Part shown: positions 45,223 to 53,056 of the stretch, piece by piece
How the letters are laid out: each line of letters starts with the position of its first letter
Numbering within the stretch: the stretch's first letter is position 1
Assembly (NCBI RefSeq): GCF_044068625.1
Contig: NZ_JBIPKH010000005.1
Span: 103,387-167,386 of the forward strand
Reading direction: 5' to 3'
DNA length: 64,000 nt
Origin: Desulfurivibrio sp044068625
GTDB lineage: Bacteria; Desulfobacterota; Desulfobulbia; Desulfobulbales; Desulfurivibrionaceae
Notes under the pieces: model-generated
What the model was told of the DNA's origin: nothing
What the model saw: the letters and a program-made list of their open reading frames with translations, nothing else
The model's database searches: none
Translations under genes and position numbers: made by a program

Positions 45223-46119
45223 TCAGGGGGAGGCGGAAAAGATGGTGTCGATGGCGGTGGTTCCGGCCGGAATCTCCACCCCGTCCCAGACCACGCAGCG
45301 CGTTAAGGATACCCGGTCACCCAGCACCGCGTTGCTCCCCACCACCGCCCAGTCGCGCAAGGCAAGATCCCGGCCCAGGGTAAGGTCGTGACCGTAAAAA
45401 AAGGGGACGGGGGGGGAGAGGGGCGCGGGGCCGAAGCCCGGGGCCTGACCGGTCAAGAGGGCGGCATGCAGTTGGAGATAATCCGCCGGGGTGCCCATGT
45501 CGCTCCAGAAATGGTCTTTTACCACCAGGGCCCGGACCCGGCGACCGGCGGCGATCAATTGCCGGTACCAGTCGATGCTGTGGTAAAAACGGTCCGGGGG
45601 AATCAACTCCAGCAGGTCGGGGTTGATCACCTGCAGGCCGGTGAAGGCCAACCGGCCTTGCTCGCCGGCCGGGCCGAACTCGCGAATATCCCCCGCCGGC
45701 CCGACCAGGACATTGTTGTAGCGGGGGTGATCGTGCAGAACCAGGGTGGCGTCATTACCCTCCGCCCGGTGATGGGCCATGATCCGCCGGCAATCGATGT
45801 TATGCGCGATATCGCCGTTGACCACCAGCAGCGGTTCCCGGCCGAAACGCTCCCGGGCCAGCCGCAGCCCGCCACCGATACCCAGCTCCTTCTCCTCCAG
45901 CTGCACCACCAGAGCGGGTTGCCCATCCAGGGCGGCGGCGATCTGTTCCCTGAGATGATGGGCGTTGACCACCAGAAAATCAGAGCCCGCCCGCCGCAAC
46001 TGTTCGATAATCAACAGCAGCAGGGGGCGATCCAACACCGGAAAGAGCGGTTTGGGCCGGACCAGGGTATGGGGCCGCAACCTGGTACCCAGGCCGGCGG
46101 CGAGGATCATTGCCTGCAC
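45223..46119 (-). CDS. MurU-like sugar-1-phosphate nucleotidyltransferase
   Basis: A 298 aa nucleotidyltransferase. MILAAGLGTRLRPHT is the NTP loop, VRPKPLFPVLDRPLL follows, then VNGDIAHNID with the metal Asp and GGGLRLARE. The C-terminus has a short left-handed helix-like tail (GRDLALRDWAVVGSNAVLGDRVSL). It resembles MurU (UTP-MurNAc-1-P uridylyltransferase) and mannose/glucose-1-P homologues. It follows lpxI by nine bases at the end of the lipid A cluster. With the AmgK-like kinase at 31 kb it could complete cell-wall sugar recycling. Confidence 0.8.
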   Translation of the reverse strand: MQAMILAAGLGTRLRPHTLVRPKPLFPVLDRPLLLLIIEQLRRAGSDFLVVNAHHLREQIAAALDGQPALVVQLEEKELGIGGGLRLARERFGREPLLVVNGDIAHNIDCRRIMAHHRAEGNDATLVLHDHPRYNNVLVGPAGDIREFGPAGEQGRLAFTGLQVINPDLLELIPPDRFYHSIDWYRQLIAAGRRVRALVVKDHFWSDMGTPADYLQLHAALLTGQAPGFGPAPLSPPVPFFYGHDLTLGRDLALRDWAVVGSNAVLGDRVSLTRCVVWDGVEIPAGTTAIDTIFSASP

Positions 46120-46128
46120 GCCACCACC

Positions 46129-46959
46129 TTAAATCCGCAGCTGCCCATCGGGGTCTTCCGTCACCCCCACCACCACCAGACCGGCCCGATCGGCCATCTC
46201 CAGCATCTCCTGGGGATCGAAGAGCAAAGCCTGGGCGGCTTCCACCGCCAGCACCGAGGCCTTGACCGCCAGCATGGTGGCGATGGTCTGCCGGCCAATG
46301 GCCGGTAGATCGAAGCGGAAATCCTGATTGGGTTTCTTGACCTTGACCACCACCGCCTTCTCCCGGCCCAGCTCTCCCCCCCGGCGGATGGCGGCGTCGG
46401 TGCCCTCGATCGCCTCCACCGCCAGCACCGTCCGATCACGGACCACCACGCATTGCCCGATATCCAGTTCCCCCACCCGGCGGGCGATCCTCCAGCCGAA
46501 CCGGATATCCTCCAGTTGTTCCGAATCGGGTTTTTTGCGACTCAAGACTCCTTGGGGGAAAAGCAGCTCCTGGAGGTAGAGGGTGGAGGCCACCACCTCG
46601 ATCCCCTCTTCGGCCAGCAGGCCGGCAATGGCCCGGAGAATGGCGTCATCCTGGCGAATATCGATCCGGCTCCACAGCTTCAGGGCCTTGGTGTCGGGCC
46701 ACACGTCCCGAAAAATCCGGGTCTTGGTGATGGTCCCGGCAAAAACACACTCTTTAACCCCGTGCCGGTGAAAAAAAGAGAGCAGCTTGTTGAGCTGGCC
46801 CAGCTTGACCCAGAGACAGTGGTCCGCCATCTCCTCCAGCTCGGGGGCCGACTCACCGCGATGGGCCACCGCCACCACCTCCCGTCCATGCCGCCGGGCC
46901 GCCTCGGCCACCAGCACCGGAAACTGCCCTCCCCCGGCGATTATGCCCAGCTTACTCAT
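46129..46959 (-). CDS. lpxI: UDP-2,3-diacylglucosamine pyrophosphatase LpxI
   Basis: LpxI hydrolyses UDP-2,3-diacylglucosamine to lipid X in lipid A synthesis, the alternative to LpxH. The 276 aa protein begins MSKLGIIAGGGQFPVLVAEAARR and contains GVKECVFAGTITK, DDAILRAIAGLLAEEGIEV, and the late DFRFDLPAIGRQTIATM region typical of the family. ATG 46959 overlaps the lpxA 3' end by eight bases. A longer in-frame start lies antisense or inside lpxA and is not used. Confidence 0.95.
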   Translation of the reverse strand: MSKLGIIAGGGQFPVLVAEAARRHGREVVAVAHRGESAPELEEMADHCLWVKLGQLNKLLSFFHRHGVKECVFAGTITKTRIFRDVWPDTKALKLWSRIDIRQDDAILRAIAGLLAEEGIEVVASTLYLQELLFPQGVLSRKKPDSEQLEDIRFGWRIARRVGELDIGQCVVVRDRTVLAVEAIEGTDAAIRRGGELGREKAVVVKVKKPNQDFRFDLPAIGRQTIATMLAVKASVLAVEAAQALLFDPQEMLEMADRAGLVVVGVTEDPDGQLRI

Positions 46960-47758
46960 CGTTATCGCCACCGACCTGCCGCAAAACCCCATGGTGGGAG
47001 TTAGCGAAAAATTCCACCAGGTGACGGGACTCGGGGCATTCTCCCTGCTCCGCCAGGGCCTTTTCCAGGGCGGCGGCCAGCAGCAGCTCGGGGTGCCGGA
47101 AGATGATCTTAAAGGCCTGGTGCAGACTCTTGATCGTTTCGGGGGCAAACCCGGCCCTTTTCAGCCCCACCCGGTTGATCCCGCTGATCCGCATCTGGCC
47201 GCGAATTCCGGCCATCACCACAAAGGGCGGGATATCCTTGCTCAGTCCGCTCATGCCGCCGATATAGGTGAACCGGCCCACCCGGACAAACTGCTGGATG
47301 GCGGTCAAACCGCCGATGATCGCCCGGTCATAAATGGTGACATGACCGGCCAGGGTAACGGCATTGGCCAGGATCACCCCGTTGCCCAGCACGCAATCGT
47401 GGGCGATATGGACGTAGGCCATCAGCAGGTTGTGATCCCCCAGCCGGGTGTAACCCAGGCCCGCAGGGGTGCCGCGATGAATGGAGACATATTCGCGAAT
47501 CACGTTATGGTCCCCGATGACCAGCTCGGTGGGTTCACCGTCATACTTGAGGTCCTGGGGGGGCGCCCCCACGGTGGCAAAGGGGCCGATCCGGTTGTGG
47601 GAGCCGATCCGGGTGGGGCCGCTGAGGACACAGTGGGCGCCGATCTCGCAACCGGGGCCGATCTCCACCTGGGGCCCGATCACCGTGTAGGGACCCACCG
47701 TAACGCTATCATGCAGCTTGGCGGCGGGATCAACCACCGCCGTGGGATGAACAGTCAT
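46952..47758 (-). CDS. lpxA: UDP-N-acetylglucosamine acyltransferase LpxA
   Basis: First acyl transfer of lipid A synthesis. The 268 aa protein is a left-handed parallel beta helix of hexapeptide repeats (VDPAAKLHDSVTVGPYTVIGP), with catalytic His in MAYVHIAHDCVLGN and a C-terminal helical bundle. Length is normal. Located between fabZ and lpxI in the usual lpxD-fabZ-lpxA order. Confidence 0.97.
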   Translation of the reverse strand: MTVHPTAVVDPAAKLHDSVTVGPYTVIGPQVEIGPGCEIGAHCVLSGPTRIGSHNRIGPFATVGAPPQDLKYDGEPTELVIGDHNVIREYVSIHRGTPAGLGYTRLGDHNLLMAYVHIAHDCVLGNGVILANAVTLAGHVTIYDRAIIGGLTAIQQFVRVGRFTYIGGMSGLSKDIPPFVVMAGIRGQMRISGINRVGLKRAGFAPETIKSLHQAFKIIFRHPELLLAAALEKALAEQGECPESRHLVEFFANSHHGVLRQVGGDNDE

Positions 47759-47820
47759 AAAAAATACCTGTAAAGTTAGAGAAAAGGGTGGACCGGTTTA
47801 GGCCCTGGGCCGGCTGGTTT

Positions 47821-48270
47821 TCAGGCGAAGGTGGCCATCAGCTGGGCCTCGGTGGCCAGCGCCCCATCCACATAGGCCTTCCCTTCCATGATCCAGAAGC
47901 GGCTTTTACGTTTCAGCACCGTCAACTCATAATGGAGCTGATCGCCCGGCACCACCCGGCGCCGGAACTTGACCCCATCCAGCCCGGCGAAATAGACCAG
48001 TTTCTGGCCGATGGATTCGCTCTCGGTAAGGTAGGCCAGCAGGGCGCCGGCCTGGGCCATCCCCTCCAGGATCAGCACCCCCGGCATCACCGGCTCGCCG
48101 GGAAAGTGACCCTGGAAAAAGTTCTCGTTGATGGTGACATTTTTATAGCCTCGAATCCGCTCCCCCAGCACCAATTCGCTGATTCGATCCACCATCACAA
48201 AGGGGTAACGATGGGGCAGCTTCTCCAGAATCTGTTTAATATCCAAACCTTGCCATTCCTGCTCACTCAT
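47821..48270 (-). CDS. fabZ: 3-hydroxyacyl-ACP dehydratase FabZ
   Basis: Dehydrates beta-hydroxyacyl-ACP in fatty acid synthesis. The 149 aa protein, from ATG 48270, starts MSEQEWQGLDIKQILEKLPHRYPF and has the catalytic His in GHFPGEPVMPGVLILEGMAQ with Glu in the same stretch. The start overlaps the lpxD stop (48263-48270); the extended frame to 48297 is inside lpxD. Confidence 0.96.
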   Translation of the reverse strand: MSEQEWQGLDIKQILEKLPHRYPFVMVDRISELVLGERIRGYKNVTINENFFQGHFPGEPVMPGVLILEGMAQAGALLAYLTESESIGQKLVYFAGLDGVKFRRRVVPGDQLHYELTVLKRKSRFWIMEGKAYVDGALATEAQLMATFA

Positions 48271-49333
48271 CACGCGGCTCCTTTGCTTTTGCTTCATCTC
48301 CAGCCGTTGCGTTTCCCGTCAGTTGCTCCACCTGCCGGCGCAGCTCCCGCAGTTCCCGTACCATCTCCGGCAGCCTTGCCGCCGCGGCACTGGCCCGCAG
48401 CCATTTTTTGTAATCGATGGCCGGATAACCGGCCACCCTGGCCCCGGCCGGCTGATTGTTGTGAACCCCCGACTGGCCCGCGACCATCACTCCATCGGCC
48501 AGTTCCAGATGGCCGGCTATTCCCGCCTGCCCCCCCAGCACCACCAGCTTGCCCAGGCGGGTACTGCCGGCAATCCCGACCTGGGCCACCAGCAGGCAGT
48601 TTTCTCCGATCTCGACATTGTGGCCAACCTGGACCAGGTTGTCGATCTTGGTGCCGGCCCCGATCACCGTCTCTCCGAAGGTGGCCCGATCGACACAGAC
48701 ATTGGCCCCGATCTCCACCTCATCACCGACCACCACGACCCCCTGGTGCGCCCGTTTGACATGTTTGCCCTGGGCGGTGGTGGCGTAGCCGAAGCCGTCG
48801 CTGCCGATCACGCTGCCGGCATGAATAATCACCCGGTTACCGATCCGGCAGCGGGGGTAAATGGTGACGTTGGGGTGGATCACCACCTCCTCACCGATCT
48901 CCACCTGATCGCCGATCGCCACTCCGGCGCCGATCGCCACCCGTTGCCCCAGCCGCACTCCCTTGCCCAGCACCACCAAAGGCCCAATGGTTACCTCGGC
49001 CGGCAACCGGCAACCCTCGCCGATCACCGCGCTGGGATGAATCCCGGCGGCCACGAAGGGTTGCGCGGTGAAAAAATTCTGAATCAGGGTTGCCGCCAAA
49101 TAGGGATTGTCCACCCGCAGCAAGGGACGACCATCAACCGGCTCCAGCTTGCGCGGAACGATCAGGGCCGCCGCCCGGCAGGAAGCCAGCTGTTTTTGCC
49201 GTTTCAGATCGGCCAGAAAGGAGATCTCCCCGGCGCCGGCGTTTTCCAGGTCATTGAACCCGGAAATCTCAAGACTCTCTTCGCCCACGACCTCCCCGTC
49301 CACCAGGGCGGCCAGTTCCTTTAACGTTGCCAT
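48263..49333 (-). CDS. lpxD: UDP-3-O-acyl-glucosamine N-acyltransferase LpxD
   Basis: Third acylation step of lipid A. The 356 aa protein has an N-terminal uridine-binding domain (about 1-100, FNDLENAGAGEISFL), then hexapeptide repeats (GVRLGQRVAIGAGVAIGDQVEIG) with catalytic His in QVGHNVEIGENC, and a C-terminal helix. First gene of the lpxD-fabZ-lpxA-lpxI run; a terminator for the upstream IHF/HU gene separates them, so it likely has its own promoter in 49386-49460 or is read from beyond. Confidence 0.97.
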   Translation of the reverse strand: MATLKELAALVDGEVVGEESLEISGFNDLENAGAGEISFLADLKRQKQLASCRAAALIVPRKLEPVDGRPLLRVDNPYLAATLIQNFFTAQPFVAAGIHPSAVIGEGCRLPAEVTIGPLVVLGKGVRLGQRVAIGAGVAIGDQVEIGEEVVIHPNVTIYPRCRIGNRVIIHAGSVIGSDGFGYATTAQGKHVKRAHQGVVVVGDEVEIGANVCVDRATFGETVIGAGTKIDNLVQVGHNVEIGENCLLVAQVGIAGSTRLGKLVVLGGQAGIAGHLELADGVMVAGQSGVHNNQPAGARVAGYPAIDYKKWLRASAAAARLPEMVRELRELRRQVEQLTGNATAGDEAKAKEPRDE

Positions 49334-49345
49334 CTCGCATCACCT

Positions 49346-49385
49346 AAAAAAAAGGGGGGCGCTTCCGCGCATCCCGGAAACGCCC
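49346..49385 (-). terminator. Rho-independent terminator after the IHF/HU gene
   Basis: On the minus strand an 11-bp stem (arms 49375-49385 and 49357-49367, one G-U pair, seven-base loop) followed by CCC and eight T (49346-49353). It lies between the IHF/HU gene stop and lpxD. Confidence 0.88.
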
Positions 49386-49469
49386 ATCCATCATCAGGAC
49401 TAACCACCGGCCCCAACTAAAACCGGCCCAACCGTTCAGTGTTGCCGCGGGAGGTGTCGACGCCGGCCC

Positions 49470-49754
49470 TCAGCCGCCATTGATCCGTTTGCGCAGGATC
49501 CCGGAGGGCTTGAAGGTGATCACCTTGCGCGGCCCGAGGATGAGCTCTGCGCCGGTTTGCGGATTGCGCCCCCGCCGCGCCTTCTTCTGTTTGACATTGA
49601 ACTTACCGAAACCACTGAGCAAAAGATCATCGCCTCGACGCAGCGAATCCTTGGCGATCTCCAGGAAGGCCTCCACCACCTTGGTGGCCTGGGCCTTGGT
49701 AAGATCATGCTCCTGATACACCTGTTGAATCAGGTCGGCTTTGGTCAAGGTCAT
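49470..49754 (-). CDS. Integration host factor/HU-family DNA-binding protein (IHF alpha-like)
   Basis: A 94 aa DNA-bending protein. MTLTKADLIQQVYQEHDLTKAQATKVVEAFLEIAKDSL is the helical dimer part. SGFGKFNVKQKKARRGRNPQTGAELILGPRKVITFKPSGILRKRI is the beta arm, with RRGRNPQTG at the DNA-intercalating tip. Sequence is closest to IHF alpha. ATG 49754 is preferred to the in-frame ATG at 49772, as the family begins MTLTK. IHF assists sigma-54 promoters such as the one at 3316. Confidence 0.93.
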   Translation of the reverse strand: MTLTKADLIQQVYQEHDLTKAQATKVVEAFLEIAKDSLRRGDDLLLSGFGKFNVKQKKARRGRNPQTGAELILGPRKVITFKPSGILRKRINGG

Positions 49755-49819
49755 AGCTCCCTCTCCGTTCATGTCAATACGCTTTAGCGGGCTGAGCCGG
49801 AAGATCGAAATCCCGGGCT

Positions 49820-49848
49820 AACAGATCAAAATGACGGCTTTTTGTCAA
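49820..49848 (-). promoter_or_regulatory. Promoter for the IHF/HU gene, overlapping the enolase stop
   Basis: Minus-strand TTGACA (49843-49848) overlaps the enolase stop codon; a weak -10 (TCTGTT, or TGTTAG two bases further) follows after 17-19 bases, about 65 bases before the ATG. Confidence 0.4.
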
Positions 49849-51137
49849 GCATTAAGTCGCAGGGCCCCGGGACCGGCAAAACGGGCCGCCGCCCCCAGTT
49901 CGCTTTCGATCCGGAGCAGCTGGTTGTATTTGGCCACCCGGTCGGTGCGGGAGGGAGCCCCGGTTTTGATCTGACCGGTATTCAAAGCCACACTGAGATC
50001 GGCGATGGTGGTATCCTCGGTCTCCCCGGAACGGTGGGAGATCACCGCGGTGAATCCGGCCCGATGGGCCATATCCACCGCGTCGAGGGTTTCGGTGACC
50101 GTGCCGATCTGGTTGAGTTTGACCAGAATCGAGTTGGCCACCCCCTGCTTGATTCCCTTGGCCAGGATGGCGGTATTGGTGACGAAGATATCATCGCCGA
50201 CGATCTGAACTTTATCCCCCAACTGTTCGGTCATGCTCTTCCAGCCCGCCCAATCGCCTTCGGCCAGGCCATCCTCGATGGAAACCAGGGGGTACTTCTT
50301 GATCCAGGAGGCGTAAAGCTTGATCAGCTCATCCGCCGATTTCTTCGGCTTCTTCTCGGCGGCCAGGACATAACACTTGGCCTTGCTGTCATAAAGCTCG
50401 CTGGCGGCCACATCCAGGGCGATGGCGATATCCTGGCCGGGCTTGTATCCGGCCTTGACGATCGCCTCCAGCAGACACTCCATGGCCTCCTCGTTGGAGC
50501 GCAGGTTGGGGGCAAAGCCGCCCTCATCGCCCACCGCCGTCTGGTGGCCGGCCTTTTTCAGCACCGCCTTGAGGGTGTGGAAGGTTTCCACTCCCATCCG
50601 CAGGGCCTCGGCGAAAGAGGGAGCCCCCAGGGGCATCACCATGAACTCCTGAACATCGACATTGTTATCGGCATGGGCCCCGCCGTTGAGCACATTCATC
50701 ATCGGCACCGGCAGCACCTTGGCATTGACCCCGCCCAGGTAGCTGTAAAGGGGCAGGGCCACATCCTCGGCCGAGGCCCGCGCCACCGCCATGGAGACCC
50801 CCAAAATGGCATTGGCCCCCAATTTTTTCTTGTTTTCGGTGCCATCCAGTTCCAGCATGATCCGGTCGATCAGGACCTGCTCGCAGGATTCCAGGCCGAC
50901 CAGGGTGGGGCCGATCAGGTTGTTGACGTTGGCCACCGCCGTCTCCACCCCCTTGCCCAGATAACGTTTCTTGCGGGTATCGCGGAGCTCCAGGGCCTCA
51001 CGAGTGCCGGTGGAAGCGCCGGAGGGCACCAGGGCCCGGCCGCTGACCCCGGAATCGAGAAAAACCTCCACTTCCACGGTGGGATTGCCTCGCGAATCGA
51101 TCACTTCCCGCCCCAGTACCCCGATAATTTCACCCAT
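49845..51137 (-). CDS. eno: Enolase
   Basis: Glycolytic enzyme converting 2-phosphoglycerate to phosphoenolpyruvate. The 430 aa from ATG 51137 fit the family exactly. It has IIGVLGREVIDSRGNPTVEVEV, SGASTGTREALELRD, VGDEGGFAPNL, the magnesium-binding SIEDGLAEGDW, and catalytic HRSGETEDTTIADL. AGGAGGAGCG precedes the start. It is 43 bases downstream of pilC on the same strand. Confidence 0.98.
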   Translation of the reverse strand: MGEIIGVLGREVIDSRGNPTVEVEVFLDSGVSGRALVPSGASTGTREALELRDTRKKRYLGKGVETAVANVNNLIGPTLVGLESCEQVLIDRIMLELDGTENKKKLGANAILGVSMAVARASAEDVALPLYSYLGGVNAKVLPVPMMNVLNGGAHADNNVDVQEFMVMPLGAPSFAEALRMGVETFHTLKAVLKKAGHQTAVGDEGGFAPNLRSNEEAMECLLEAIVKAGYKPGQDIAIALDVAASELYDSKAKCYVLAAEKKPKKSADELIKLYASWIKKYPLVSIEDGLAEGDWAGWKSMTEQLGDKVQIVGDDIFVTNTAILAKGIKQGVANSILVKLNQIGTVTETLDAVDMAHRAGFTAVISHRSGETEDTTIADLSVALNTGQIKTGAPSRTDRVAKYNQLLRIESELGAAARFAGPGALRLNA

Positions 51138-51180
51138 CTTACGCGCTCCTCCTGTTAGCTGATTAATTCCGGTAAAAAAA

Positions 51181-52389
51181 TTATCCGATGGCCGCGGCCA
51201 TGCTGAAAATCGGCAGATACATGGCGACCACCAGGCCACCGATCATCCCGCCCAAAAACACCATCATCAAAGGTTCAATGGCGGCGGTGAGGTTTTCCAC
51301 CGCCTGATCAACCTCTTCATCATAAAAGTCGGCGATCTTGGCCAGCATGGTATCCAGCGCCCCGGTGGCTTCGCCGACGTTGATCATCTGCACCACCATG
51401 GCCGGAAAAACCCCGGTCTCGGCCAGGGGCTCGGAGATGCTGCGCCCCTCACTGATACTGTCCGTCACCCGGAACACCGCCTTCTCGATCACCTTGTTCC
51501 CGGCGGTGCGGGCCACCACGTTGAGCGATTCCAGAATGGGCACCCCGCTCTGCAGCATGGTCCCCAGGGTACGGGAAAACTTGGCCACCGCCACCCGCCG
51601 CAGCAGGGTGCCGACCACGGGCAGGCGGAGCAGCAGTTCATCGATCCGCTCCCGGCCCTTTTCGGTTTTGTAAATTTTTTTGATTCCGACAACAAGCAGA
51701 AAAACAGCGGCAATCATATAGAGGAAATAGTTTTGAGCAAACTCGCTCATGTTCACCACCATCTGGGTGGGGCCGGGCAGGGCCGAACCGAAGTCGGCGA
51801 ACATCGCCTCGAAAACCGGCACCACGAAGATCAGCATCACCGCCAGTACGACGAAGGAGATGCAGATACAGATCACCGGATAGGTCATGGCCCCCTTGAC
51901 CTTTTTCACCAGGGCCTGGCTCTTCTCCATGAACCCGGCCAGCCGGCTGCAGATGGTATCGAGGATACCGCCGATCTCGCCGGCCTCCATCATGTTGCAG
52001 TAAAGGCTGTCGAAAATGTCGGGGTGCTTCTTCAGGGCGTCGGCAAAGGTGGAGCCGGTTTCCACGTCGGAGCGGACGGCGCGCAGCACCTTTTTGAAGG
52101 TAGGATTCTCCTGCTGCTCGCCCAGAATCTGCAAACTCTGAACCAGGGGCAGGCCGGCGTCGATCATGGTGGAGAGCTGCCGGGTGAAGATCACCACATC
52201 CTTGCCGGTGACCTTGGGCTGAAAAAAAGGGATCTCGGCAAAGATATCCTTGGGTGCTTCCTTAAGCTGCGAGAGGGTGACCCGCATCCGCTTGAGCTGC
52301 GCCTGGGCCGCGCCCTCGTTGGGGGCCTCCAGTTTGCCTTTGCGCTTCTCACCGTAGGCGTTGACCCCTTTCCAGACATAAACCGGCAT
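51181..52389 (-). CDS. pilC: Type IV pilus/type II secretion inner-membrane platform protein PilC
   Basis: A 402 aa PilC/GspF protein. The N-terminal domain has MPVYVWKGVNAYGEKRKGKLEA. Two T2SSF repeats follow, with FTRQLSTMIDAGLPLVQSLQIL and FSRTLGTMLQSGVPILESLNVV at their starts, and three transmembrane helices near 172, 222 and the C-terminus (GGLVVAMYLPIFSM). ATG 52389 is family-typical. It is the only pilus gene in the window; pilB and pilT are not adjacent. It could be the motility output of the chemosensory operon. Confidence 0.93.
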   Translation of the reverse strand: MPVYVWKGVNAYGEKRKGKLEAPNEGAAQAQLKRMRVTLSQLKEAPKDIFAEIPFFQPKVTGKDVVIFTRQLSTMIDAGLPLVQSLQILGEQQENPTFKKVLRAVRSDVETGSTFADALKKHPDIFDSLYCNMMEAGEIGGILDTICSRLAGFMEKSQALVKKVKGAMTYPVICICISFVVLAVMLIFVVPVFEAMFADFGSALPGPTQMVVNMSEFAQNYFLYMIAAVFLLVVGIKKIYKTEKGRERIDELLLRLPVVGTLLRRVAVAKFSRTLGTMLQSGVPILESLNVVARTAGNKVIEKAVFRVTDSISEGRSISEPLAETGVFPAMVVQMINVGEATGALDTMLAKIADFYDEEVDQAVENLTAAIEPLMMVFLGGMIGGLVVAMYLPIFSMAAAIG

Positions 52390-52549
52390 AACATCCACCC
52401 TCCCCAATGATGTTAAGGTAAAAGCGGCAATTTTTCAGGCGCCGGGCCGTTCAGGTAACCCAACTCGGCCCGATCTCCATTGGCATCAACAACTTATAGC
52501 CTATGGGCCGGCCAAAAACAAGAAGGTAAGGAGGTTGCCCCTTTTTCTT

Positions 52550-52578
52550 TTGACATACCCCCCCCAATCATTTATATA
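52550..52578 (+). promoter_or_regulatory. Strong sigma-70 promoter with C8 tract in the spacer
   Basis: Perfect -35 TTGACA (52550-52555), exact 17-base spacer and TATATA (52573-52578). The spacer holds eight consecutive C (52558-52565). It drives the PxxKW gene 64 bases downstream. Confidence 0.75.
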
Positions 52579-52641
52579 ACGGGGTTTCACGATTTACCGG
52601 TACAGGTTCATCTCTTCCCCACGGTTACGGAGGTTAAAATT

Positions 52642-52908
52642 ATGGCCAAGGCAGCAACTAAACAAGAAGATTTAAGCAAATACGCCAGTGGTTCGTTCCA
52701 GGCGATCATCGACAAATGCGAGGGTTGCGGGCGGATCGTGGAGGTGGAAGCCAACAAGTTCTGTCAAACCTTTACCGTTCCTTCCGCCAAATGGCGACTG
52801 GGATTCTGCAACTTCGCCACCCACGCCAAGCCCGAAATCGTCGCCGCCGCCGTCAAGATCAACCCCTTGAAGGCCTCCAAACGCGCCGCGGCCAAAAGCA
52901 AAAAGTAA
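52642..52908 (+). CDS. PxxKW family cysteine-rich protein
   Basis: An 88 aa protein with the family hallmarks: CEGCGR near 28-33, FCQTFTVPSAKWRLGFCNFATH with PSAKW as the PxxKW motif, and a Lys/Ala-rich tail. The four Cys (plus His) probably bind a metal. The family is known from sulfate- and metal-reducing Desulfobacterota and has no assigned function. GGAGG precedes ATG 52642. It has its own strong promoter and terminator, so it is a single-gene unit, probably well expressed. Confidence 0.9.
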   Translation: MAKAATKQEDLSKYASGSFQAIIDKCEGCGRIVEVEANKFCQTFTVPSAKWRLGFCNFATHAKPEIVAAAVKINPLKASKRAAAKSKK

Positions 52909-52970
52909 TTTATTGGCAGGCCGGAACCACTGCCAATTGCGTAAGCGGGTTCGGCCATTTTTGCCTTTTA

Positions 52971-53007
52971 AAAAACCGTCTTTCACCCTGGAAAGACGGT
53001 TTTTTTG
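52971..53007 (+). terminator. Rho-independent terminator of the PxxKW gene
   Basis: A perfect 14-base stem (52971-52984 with 52991-53004), six-base loop, and a T run to 53006. The leading A run means it may also stop transcription from the other direction. Confidence 0.93.
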
Positions 53008-53056
53008 TGTCCGCCGCCCTGAAAGGTTGCCAAGACAAATCTGAACGGTTATCGCC

